15,898 bases of DNA from Chrysochromulina tobinii (Eukaryota > Haptophyta > Prymnesiales > Chrysochromulinaceae). The position numbers were made by a program, and so were the translations under genes. The notes under the pieces were generated by a model. It made no database searches. It worked only from the letters and a program-made list of their open reading frames with translations, and was not told the origin of the DNA. Positions within the stretch are counted from its first letter, which is position 1. Each line of letters starts with the position of its first letter. The stretch lies in the NCBI GenBank assembly GCA_001275005.1, contig JWZX01002460.1, forward strand, positions 1 through 15,898. The letters run 5' to 3'. Below, in pieces: positions 7,441 through 15,317 of the stretch.

Positions 7441-8990
7441 GGCTTTGTTTTACAGATGAAGCAAAGTCTGTGCTGCCGTCGCGTGACTGTAATACTGAAG
7501 AAGAACAGGATCAGGGTCCGATAAAGGGGCCGAGATGCCGACGCATGTGAGATCACCCGGCCGCCAGCGTGCGAACATCGAGAGCAGCGCAAGCGACGGC
7601 GCACGAGGCCGTGGAAACTGCGATCTGGGCACCGATTGCGCTGACTGTGCTCGGCGGTCTCAGAGGCGGTCGTGATGCTTCAGGAGAGATGAAGAGGCCC
7701 TTTGTCGGGCGCTCATGATCAACATGATGGCGCGGGCGTCTACCTGGCATCTCATATCGAGAACTCTGTGATTTACACTCCTTGTGACTAAACTGGAAAC
7801 AGCGGGGGCAGCGTGAGCGTAGAGTTATACAGGAGACTTTAGGTCACATGCAGTCAAATCTTCAGATCCATACGTTCCGTACTTCATGATTTACACTTTT
7901 TTGGTGCAGATCACCGAAGAAAACATGCCTCCGAGCAAATCATTTATATTTATTCACATTTATATGTGTGAAAGGCGGCGGTGGCCAACCGCTGGAAGCT
8001 AGCTGGAAGCAGTGGGCCAAGCACTCAGTGATGAGCAGCAGTCGACCGAGCAATCAACAGTGCTGTATACACATAGTATACACAGTGTCATGCTTCACGC
8101 CTTGTGAGCGTGTGAGCCTCGACCGACTCCACGCAGATAACTTGTTGACGACTCAGCTTATGCTCGTTGATGGCTCTCGTGTGCTCCGCAGGGCGGTGTG
8201 AGGCTACAATCCAGCTAGGTTAATTCTGTACTTGTCAAGGAACAAGGATATCTTCACTTCAGGCTCGAGTTCGCTTGTATGGATCCAGGCCATGCAGTCG
8301 AGAGAGCGGGCGGATAAGAGGGAGCGAGACCATGAGCGAGACAGTTGTTTTTGTCATTGTGGCAAAGTGTGTCAACGTAGTATTCGGTCATATGTCATAG
8401 GGCCTAAAATATGTAGTGATTTACAGTCCAAAATTTAGCGCCTGTGTGTAAGGGGCAAACTTGACTACCCCTTCCAGAAGACGAGAACACGCCCCGCCCT
8501 GTCGGTGCGCGACTAGTGCTTACCTCCTACCCATTGCAAAAGGCGTGTCGGTGAGCACCGACCACCGACCGTTTCCTCAGTGCTAAATCTGACACATTCA
8601 CTTTCACAGGCATACATGTAGGGTTCGAAACGTCGACACACACACACCGAACTCACCAAGACACAAGAGAGGCGTTCACAGTGCATTAGCCGACGTCACC
8701 GCGGACCGGCCGGTCGGACCGGATGAGCGCGCGTACATGTAGCACACGTACATGCGCCATGCGACACGGTATACGGTACATGTGTATTGCCTACACACGC
8801 GGGCTCGACCGTTCCGCGCCCGCCCCAGTGGTATAGCCCGGTTCCGTCGTACCCGCCCGGCACACGCCCCCGCGCCCACCATCCCTGATACATCCCTGAC
8901 GCCACATGTACACCCTCACAACTGTGACCACCCTTGGGCCACGTCCCAGAACGGAGCGACGGGCTCCTGTGTGGGGCTCCTGTGGGGCTC
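7441..8990. other. Long gene-free stretch
   Basis: No coding region, tRNA or rRNA is recognisable. The part from about 7760 to 7970 is AT-richer than its surroundings (TTTATATTTATTCACATTTA near 7942). The 9-mer TGATTTACA occurs at 7769, 7887 and 8417. Near 8720-8790 short direct repeats of CGTACATG and ACATGT occur. The right end is the 3' flank of the minus-strand PDZ gene, where GGGGCTCCTGT is repeated (about 8960-8990). Confidence 0.45.
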
Positions 8991-10122
8991 CTACGCAGGC
9001 TTCTCGCCTGAGGGAGGCGCGCTGTCTTTAGGAGTATCATTGGGATCTCTCGTAGGGGTGCTCTCCGACAGATCAAGCTTGGGGAGCTTCGAGCTGCGCC
9101 CAAGGCATCCCATCTCAAACGGCTTCAAGATCGGCTGCAAGATGAAGCCCAGGGGGGACCCCCCCGGCAACCCCCCACCAAGCCAGACTGGCAGCCCCCC
9201 GTCTTTTTTGCTGCTGCTGTTCTTCTCCGTCTCGGCGTTTCGTCGCGCCTCGTCTTTGGAGATCGCCTCGTTAACGGCCGCCGCCGCGAGTGACCTGCCG
9301 AGGTCATTGATCTCCGCGCGCTCGGCATACTCTGCGGACTCGAGCTCCATGGTCATCGGCGTCTCCGACGCGCTCTTCATCTCTTCCTTGATGAGGGCCA
9401 TCAGCGCCAAGAAAGCCACGCCCTTGATTGGCTTGCCTGCGACGCTGATGAGCTGGCTGCCGACCACTGCGCCCTGCTGTGCCGCCTGCGAGCCCGCGGT
9501 CACCTCTTTGACGATGATGGAGCCGGCCGCGTCCTTGAACGTCACCCCCAGAGAGCCGGGACCGAAGGTGAACGTGCAGCGGCGCTGCAGGCGTTCGGCC
9601 TGCTCTACGGCTTTGGCGTCGAGCAGGGCAGCCTCAACAATGGCATTGGCCATAGCCAAGTCGATGACAGAGGCATCAGTGTCCTCTGGATCTGGCTCTG
9701 CTGTGAGCTCTGCTGTGAGCTCTGCTGTGTGGGGCGACGGGTTGGACTTATCGCCTGAGGGAGCGCTCCGGGGAGATCTTGTCGGGCTCTTAAAATTGTC
9801 ACCTCCAAACAGGGTGCCCAAACGCCTTGGCGAGACCCCATCGATCAACTTCTTTTTCTTTGCAGGGGCCGGCGGTTGGGGTACCTCGATGCCGTCGCGA
9901 CGAACTTGCACGAAGGCGCACACCAATGCGGTGCCCTCATGTGGCTTCCAGACGTCCGCCTGCACTGGCACAAAGACTTCGAGTTCCTTGCCGGGCGTTC
10001 GCGTTCTCTGGCACGGGCACCTCGAAGCCGCCGACTTGCGTCATGATATTGAGCATGTCGCCGAGCTGTGCATACTCCGGCACAGTGAATGTCATGGGCA
10101 GTGCGCGCACTTCCTCGGTCAT
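8991..10122 (-). CDS. PDZ-domain protein, apparently with one frame break
   Basis: The main frame runs from upstream of 9971 to the stop at 8991. A PDZ domain spans about 9575-9336: FTFGPGSLGVTF is the carboxylate-binding GLGF-type loop, followed by GSIIVKEVTAGSQAAQQG and VGSQLISVAGKPIKG. PDZ domains bind C-terminal peptides of partner proteins, so an adaptor role is likely. A basic KKKK-containing linker, a short TAELTAE repeat (12-bp DNA period) and an acidic stretch precede it; a polar, Lys/Glu-rich helix and a Pro/Ser-rich tail follow. The likely start is the ATG at 10122 (MTEEVRALPMTF) in a neighbouring frame, reading to VPVPENANA; then KELEVFVPVQADVWKPHEG continues in the main frame. 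The join is near 9986-9996 and needs one base removed. The N-terminal region has no family I recognise. The PDZ call is good; the start and join are inferred. Confidence 0.65.
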
Positions 10123-10245
10123 TGTGAGGAGCTTGGATGCCTTCCTCCGCAAGGCTGTCGGATCCGCACACGCTTTCAGTGTGCAAAAGCGACAAAAGCT
10201 CGCAAAACCGTTTTTATTTCGTAAAACGGTAAAAATCACAGCTCT

Positions 10246-10302
10246 TTTGCATGCGAACGCTGCAAAGGTACATTAACGCCAGGGCGTGTGAACTCCACGC
10301 GC
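10246..10302 (+). repeat. Dispersed repeat R3, copy 1
   Basis: TTTGCATGCG, GCTGCAAAG, GGGCGTGTG, AACTCCACGCGCC occur here in this order, and again, slightly altered, at 10745-10812 (TTTGCATGCG, GTTGCAAAG, GGGCGTGTG, AACTCCAGCACGCGCC). Both copies point the same way although the flanking genes are divergent, so a dispersed repeat is likelier than a strand-specific promoter module. Confidence 0.55.
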
Positions 10303-10744
10303 CTTCCCGATGAGAACGAAAAACCGCACGTCGCTACACATCTCCCTCGCGCGCTTGACACGCCCCTCACGCGGTCACGCGCTTGACGCTTGAGGCTTGA
10401 CGCGCGCCGTCTAAAATAGGACTTGTAGTTGATCCTTGAGTTCTCCTTTTGAGTTGATCCTGTACTAGAACGTATAGAAAAGAAGGCGGGCCGGATGAAT
10501 CGTACCCCGCGGACGAATCGGGCGGTTTGTGAGGCGCGCCCACGAACGTGAGCAACAACGAACGGTGTCCCGCTCAGCGCTCACGTGTGGCTCGACCGCG
10601 CTCACGGCCCCAACGGCGGGTAGGCCACACGCGACACGCTCCCTGACGCAGTCGCGGAGGTGCACACACACGTGTTATCTTTGCAAGCAAAATCCGAGTA
10701 AAGCCGGTTTTTTGTGAAACGGCAAATTATTTCGTGAACTCGAC

Positions 10745-10812
10745 ACCTGTTTGCATGCGTAGAGTTGCAAAGTGAACGCGACGGGCGTGTGTATAAACTC
10801 CAGCACGCGCCT
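10745..10812 (+). repeat. Dispersed repeat R3, copy 2
   Basis: Partner of 10246-10302 with the same ordered blocks; the TATAAA at 10792-10797 lies within it and has no equivalent in copy 1. Confidence 0.55.
10792..10797 (+). promoter_or_regulatory. Possible TATA box of the coiled-coil gene
   Basis: TATAAA stands in a GC-rich setting about 255 bp before the proposed start codon at 11051, which would give a 5' untranslated region of about 230 nt. One six-base match is weak evidence, and many protist promoters lack a TATA box. Confidence 0.2.
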
Positions 10813-11050
10813 TTTCCGCTGTTCTCGATCGGGCAGCTATCGGGCACAGTGTTAGCTGTCGGACCAGGATGTACGGCACTGTTCCTGCCCGCTCAGAATA
10901 CACACACCTTACTTGACCCCATACGAGACTCGGAACATGCGCGCTCGCGGCATTGACCCTTGGGCATTGAGCTCGTGGTTGGTTTGCAATCTTTGATGGT
11001 GTGGGCGTCCTCGGCGGCTTGTGAATGGCGGTGGAGATGTTTATAACGAC

Positions 11051-13238
11051 ATGGTGCGTGAGGAAGCTGCGGGGGACGCGCGGCCCTCGCCGTACATTGT
11101 GTCGTCCGTGGCGCCTGGGGAGGTCATGTGGATGTGTGAATGTGAATTGCATTCTAACAGAACATAATAATATAATAATATGCCGTAGGCCCTTGCAAGA
11201 AGCCTTGGACATCATGGTCCTCACGGTGGGAAGCGACGATGTATCTCGTGAGGCGATGTCAACTGTGCTCAGCGTGGGCATCGATGCTGCGCAGCGCAAG
11301 GGCTTTCAGCAGCACGCTGGTTATCTGCAGAAGCTCAAGGTTGGGGTAGCGGCTCGAAACCAGATATCGAGAATGGTCGAAAACCGGCGAATCAAGAAGA
11401 CGCAGGAAGCGCTGGCCGCACACGTGTCCTCAGGGCGCATCATCGTGCAAGTCGACGACGAGGCCGAGCTCAATTCCGTGGCGTACTGGGAGCAGGGGAG
11501 CGAGAGCCTTTCGAAAGAGGACCGTTTGAAGAGGCGTCGCTCCCTCAAGTCTGACGAGGGCGTGCGCGCGGCCCTGCATGCATGGCTGGTCGCGGCGAAA
11601 GCCAACGGGTTCTGCACGGAGGCAGCAGAGCCCGCGCTCCAGAAAGATGGGTACCACGCCATCATGCTACGCTTCCACAAGATCTTACTTGACGACTTTG
11701 ATTACACCATGGCAAAGGCGATGGTAGAGAAGGACTGGGTGGACGACCTTGGCGATAGCAATGGCAGCGACGGCATGCCCCAGGAGGTCTTCTTCTCCGC
11801 GCTCTTCGAGCTCGCTGACGTCTGGACGCCGAGCATTGACGCGGCGGTGTATGCCGCGTTCTTGCGCCGCCTCTTGACGAGCTGCGTGGACCAAAATGGC
11901 AACCTACGCTCACTCCAGTCGATCAAGTTTGACGCGGCGCTCGCGGTGGAGCTGGCCGAGGGCGCGCGGCTCGCGGCGCTCGATGAGGCCAAGATGGAAT
12001 CTCGGAGCCACCTCGCAGAAGCGAAGCGCCGCGCGGTGGAGCGACGGAATGGGGCGATTGGGATCCAAGCGCAGCGAAGGCGACAGATCGCAGCGCGCGA
12101 GGATAAGGAGCGTGAGCAGGCTGCAGCGCTCATCCAGGCTGATGACCGCGCCGCGCTCATACGAAGAGCCGCCGCCGCCGCCGCCGCCGGCAAAGGCGGT
12201 GAGCTCTCAGACGCCGAGAGGGAGGCAGCAGAGATTGCCGAGCGCATTGCGGACCTCAAGCGGCGGCAGGCACTCGGGCAGCTCACCCCCGAGGAGGAGG
12301 AGGAGCTGAGGCGACTCGAAGCCAGGAAGAAGGAGCTAGACGCGGTGATAGCCGCCGAGCGCGCCGCCGCCGCCGCCGCCGCCGCTGGCAAAGGCGGTGA
12401 GCTCTCAGACGCCGAGAGGGAGGCAGCAGAGATTGCCGAGCGCATTGCGGACCTCAAGCGGCGGCAGGCACTCGGGCAGCTCACCCCCGAGGAGGAGGAG
12501 GAGCTGAGGCGACTCGAAGCCAGGATGAAGGAGCTCGAGGCGGTGATAGCCGCCGAGCGCGCCGCCGCCGACGCGCTGCTTGAAGCTGCTCGACGCGGGC
12601 CGCCGGAGTCACTGGGGATCTGGGGCGAGGGCCGACATATGGGTGATGGGCCGTTAGGATGGCATGGGCTCACAGTTGAAGAGCTCGCGGCCCTCACGCC
12701 GGAGGAGCTCGCGGCGCTCATGCGTCGGCGACCGCCTAAGATTGCAATTGCGTATCGCACGAGGCCGCTGCTGGTCTCCCGAATGCACTTTGGCTCACCG
12801 ATCCCTCTCGCTCCGAGGCCGAGCCAGAAGTGGGCAGGCGTGCACATCAAGCCGGCTTCGGCTGCAGGGATGGTCGGGCAGAGGAATGTGGCATTCAAGC
12901 CGCTCCGGCCTTCGAAGATGTATTATGTTACTCCGGCGGCGGCCCATATCGTCGCGTCGAGGCTCCATCAAGAGCGTTCTGACGTGGCTCCCCGAGGCAT
13001 GTGGCGTCAAATCATGTCTGAATATGGTCCGAAGACTTTGGCGTCTACGCCATCGCCATCGCCAAGGGAGGCGTCAAGGCCCACCACGCCGTGGGATCTC
13101 GCCAGCACGCTTGAGGCGCGCGCCCTCTGGCGAGGTCACGTCGCTCCAAATGGCATTCACCCGCCCTCTCCTCGCGCACGCTCGCCATCCGCACGCTCCA
13201 TATCACTGTTTGGATCACGCCCAACCTCCGCTCGTTAA
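11051..13238 (+). CDS. Two-exon coiled-coil protein with IQ-like motifs, probable flagellar/cytoskeletal
   Basis: Proposed structure is join(11051-11127, 11189-13238), giving 708 residues. Exon 1 reads MVREEAAGDARPSPYIVSSV and continues in phase into PLQEALDIM of exon 2. The uninterrupted frame from 11025 is an alternative, but it translates an AT-rich intron-like stretch. An alpha-helical domain (~150-255) contains KDWVDD and FFSALFELADVWTPSIDAA, a pattern I associate with uncharacterised proteins of flagellated protists (recall only). Two IQ-like calmodulin-binding motifs follow, IQAQRRRQIAAR (~318-329) and IQADDRAALIR (~341-351), the second matching IQxxxRxxxxR. Next come two almost identical 66-residue coiled-coil repeats with Ala runs, then LTVEELAALTPEELAAL and a basic, Ser/Pro-rich tail. 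Function is not established; a structural or calmodulin-regulated role in the flagellum is inference. An AATAAA lies 117 bp beyond the stop. Confidence 0.75.
11128..11188 (+). other. Predicted 61-bp intron in the coiled-coil gene
   Basis: The donor is CAT|GTGGATG and the acceptor TGCCGTAG|GCC. The interior is AT-rich (AACATAATAATATAATAATA) in a GC-rich gene and holds TTCTAACAG, a good CTAAC branch-point match about 35 nt before the acceptor. Removing it joins exon 1 (phase 2) to the long frame without a stop, and the exon 1 frame itself stops inside the intron. The donor is not the canonical GTAAGT or GTGAGT, so the exact 5' boundary is less sure. Confidence 0.6.
12189..12570 (+). repeat. In-frame 198-bp tandem duplication inside the coiled-coil gene
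   Basis: Two units (12189-12386 and 12387-12570, the second truncated) each encode GKGGELSDAEREAAEIAER, a heptad-like segment and TPEEEEELRRLEAR. They differ at only three aligned bases (AAG/ATG and CTAGAC/CTCGAG) and are linked by a GCC trinucleotide (poly-Ala) run. The near identity, including synonymous sites, indicates recent duplication or gene conversion. Confidence 0.9.
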
Positions 13239-13892
13239 ATCAACTCCTCCCAAGAATCACCATGCTCACGAGACAGATCCTCAGGGATCAAGTGCGCGCC
13301 GTGTAATCCACATCCCGGATGTCGGGAGCGGCTAGCTGTACTGGTACGTTCGGCAATAAAGTGGCTTTTACCCTGGATACGGAGGCACGATGTTATTACA
13401 CCGAGATGCCATCACTTATTTACCCTACCCCCACCCTATGAGCACTCTCGACCTACCCGTCGAAGAATCCGCCGGAATCTCGTCCGACCGGTCTAAGACT
13501 AAGTACGTTATGGTCGGCAACGGAGCTCAATGCCTAAAGAACCCACACCCTCTCCCCGCTCGCATACCCCACGCTTAAGGCGGCTTGCGCCGTTGAGCGA
13601 ATAGAGCGGTGGAACATGCCTGTATCGTGCGGTGCCCTTATCAGGGCACTCTTGCCCCCCACGTTTCTTGCCCGGTACCTGTGTCCAGGTCCCTTGGCTC
13701 GGCTGGTGACCAACTGGTGACCCCCCACGCTTGTAGCCCGGTACCTGTTGAGGTCTGGCTTGAGAATGGTCGGTGCGTCCCCCTCGATACCATGGGCATA
13801 CATCCGATCATGATCGTGACGCTACACTGGACGCCGTGCTGGTGCGTCCCCAGCGTATACGGCGGTTAGAACGCGGCTTGGCTGCTCTTCCG
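13239..13892. other. Intergenic region between convergent gene ends
   Basis: This lies between the 3' ends of the plus-strand coiled-coil gene and the minus-strand WbsX-like gene. It contains the AATAAA at 13355. A segment with CCCCCCACG...GCCCGGTACCTGT occurs twice (13655-13686 and 13721-13750, period 66). GTGCCC/GGGCAC at about 13632-13649 can form a short hairpin. No coding sequence is supported. Confidence 0.45.
13355..13360 (+). terminator. Candidate poly(A) signal
   Basis: AATAAA, 117 bp past the stop codon of the coiled-coil gene and followed by the T-rich GGCTTTTA. It is well placed for 3'-end formation of that transcript. The motif is common and some algae use other signals. Confidence 0.45.
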
Positions 13893-15317
13893 TCACGAAA
13901 AATAGGCGCGAACAAGTCTGCCGACCGAGTCAAATATTCTGCCGACAGAGTCAAATATGAATCGGTTGCCCAGTTGCCAGCCATCACCTCCACCTCCAGC
14001 GCAAGTCGTGAGCTGCGGTGTCTCCCCCGCCACCTGCATCCATGCATGCCGGGGACCGCTGTGGCGATACTGCCTGTAGTGCTTGAGAGTGCTCCGCAGC
14101 GCCTCGAGGAAGCCAAGACCATGCTTGTTGCTTGGCTCCAGTGTAGCTTGCTCTGTCCATTCGTTGAATGAGACCACGAGCACCATCTTCTCCTTCTCCC
14201 CCAGCCTTACTGCGTCGACCAGAGATTGGTTCACCACCATGTTCAGGCCTCGTTCGAAGTCCGAGGGCGCGTCGGGCTCAACCAAACCCTTCCGATGGAA
14301 CCAAGGCCAATCCATATCGTGTCCATAGCGAGACCTGCAGTCAAACGAGGTCATCAGGCCGTAGCTCCAGTTGCGCTGATGTGTCATCGGGGAGCAGTCC
14401 CGCCTCGCTCCAAAGCCGGAATGATACCCGAAATCCTGAACGCCGTTCGCATACCTGGTGTTCCTCAGGATGTCGATGCCTTCATCTTTCGTCCTTTGTG
14501 CATATTGCTTGTCCTGCGCGCTATGGCCGACGTACTGCAGAATGAAGAGCCCAGGAAGGCCCTCCTCCTTCGCCCACGTGCGAAACAATGTGTACATGGC
14601 ATCGATCTCCGGAGGGGTTTCCATGTACACGCCAAACACCGGCATCCCGTCTATTTTGTGGTAGTTCGGGTGCTTGAAGAAGGGAAGGAGATAGTCGAAG
14701 TGGGACCGCCATGAAACTTTCGGATAGGTCTGGGGGACCTGCATCTCGTTGGATCGCAACCGGCTGACCCTTCCTTCCTTCCATGTGTTCCATTTCCACA
14801 CGAAGGCCTCGTTCGCCCACACAAAGTAGAAGGGTATGTTGGGCTCGCCGTCGTCCTCGTCCAATAATTTCATCAGAGTATCATCCATATCGGCACCCCA
14901 CGCCTCACCATCTTTCCACGACTTAGGGCGCCCCCAGCTCTCGTTGCGCGCGAACCAATAGTGGTAGTATGCAAAGCCGTGCACACCGTACTCCTTGGCC
15001 AGTAATGCCTGTCGTCTTCGTATAGATTTGTCGTTGAGGTCGTACCAACCCAATCCCTTTGGCGGAGGAAGCGGGTTCATCATCTCGTTGCCGTGTGCCT
15101 TCTTGTAGAGGCACAACAAGTCCCAGTCGGTGTAGCCCTTCCCAAACCAGTAATCGTTCAGCGGCGTAGCGTGCCACTGCGGCCAGTACGTGGCAAACAC
15201 TTTTAGCGCGACCGCTGAATGATGTTTGCCCACATCGGCGTTTTCCAAACGTGCCGCTTCATGATGTTTGCCCACATTGGCGTTTGCCAAGAGTGCGGCG
15301 AACATGGGGAAGGTCAT
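13893..15317 (-). CDS. WbsX-like (GH99-type fold) glycan enzyme
   Basis: 474 residues, intact. The family (Glyco_tran_WbsX, related to GH99 endo-mannosidases) is found mainly in bacterial O-antigen and capsule loci, and its members are thought to make or trim surface polysaccharides. Visible landmarks: KVFATYWPQWHATPLND (39-55), WFGKGYTDW (57-65), LGWYDLND (89-96), RRQALLAKEYGVHGFAYYHY (101-120), FYFVWANEAFVWKW (163-176) and the C-terminal VSFNEWTEQATLEPS (382-396). WANE and NEW...LEP match the acidic active-site region of the family. The start at 15317 is fixed by an in-frame stop a few codons upstream. The N-terminus (MTFPMFAALLANA) could be a weak hydrophobic leader, but no clear signal peptide is seen. 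Both ends bear short duplications: VGKHH at 15 and 29 (42-bp DNA period) and IFDSVGR twice (454-467). A bacterial origin by transfer is likely but not shown. Confidence 0.85.
   Translation of the reverse strand: MTFPMFAALLANANVGKHHEAARLENADVGKHHSAVALKVFATYWPQWHATPLNDYWFGKGYTDWDLLCLYKKAHGNEMMNPLPPPKGLGWYDLNDKSIRRRQALLAKEYGVHGFAYYHYWFARNESWGRPKSWKDGEAWGADMDDTLMKLLDEDDGEPNIPFYFVWANEAFVWKWNTWKEGRVSRLRSNEMQVPQTYPKVSWRSHFDYLLPFFKHPNYHKIDGMPVFGVYMETPPEIDAMYTLFRTWAKEEGLPGLFILQYVGHSAQDKQYAQRTKDEGIDILRNTRYANGVQDFGYHSGFGARRDCSPMTHQRNWSYGLMTSFDCRSRYGHDMDWPWFHRKGLVEPDAPSDFERGLNMVVNQSLVDAVRLGEKEKMVLVVSFNEWTEQATLEPSNKHGLGFLEALRSTLKHYRQYRHSGPRHAWMQVAGETPQLTTCAGGGGDGWQLGNRFIFDSVGRIFDSVGRLVRAYFS
13919..13960 (+). 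repeat. 21-bp tandem duplication in the WbsX-like C-terminus
   Basis: Two units starting TGCCGACCGAGTC and TGCCGACAGAGTC encode IFDSVGR twice on the minus strand, outside the conserved enzyme core. Confidence 0.8.
15220..15303 (+). repeat. 42-bp imperfect tandem duplication in the WbsX-like N-terminus
   Basis: TGATGTTTGCCCACATCGGC at 15220 and TGATGTTTGCCCACATTGGC at 15262 start two diverging 42-bp units. On the minus strand they give the doubled VGKHH segment before the catalytic domain begins. This low-conservation leader seems to have grown by duplication. Confidence 0.75.

Larger units (their letters stand above)
10123..11050. other. Gene-free region between divergent genes
   Basis: This is the shared 5' region of the minus-strand PDZ gene and the plus-strand coiled-coil gene. 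It holds a pair of related segments (10246-10302 and 10745-10812), a hairpin-like AACCGTTTTTATTTCGTAAAACGGT near 10206-10230, several CGCGCTTGAC repeats around 10350-10400, and a TATAAA at 10792-10797. No coding sequence is supported. Confidence 0.45.

Noticed and set aside
6103-7750. Several short frames on both strands in the repeat array
   Set aside because: They follow the repeat units, differ between copies, and show no conserved protein sequence.
491-10122. Programmed ribosomal frameshifting as the reason for the frame breaks
   Set aside because: The shifts have both signs, no common slippery sequence, and occur in unrelated genes.
8752-10224. Long plus-strand frame of 490 residues
   Set aside because: It is antisense to the PDZ gene; the composition is Ser/Ala/Pro-rich without motifs, and the PDZ domain on the other strand explains the open frame.
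11702-12898. Minus-strand frame of 398 residues rich in Ser and Ala
   Set aside because: It is the complement of the duplicated coiled-coil region; the Ser/Ala runs mirror Glu/Arg/Ala codons of the real gene.
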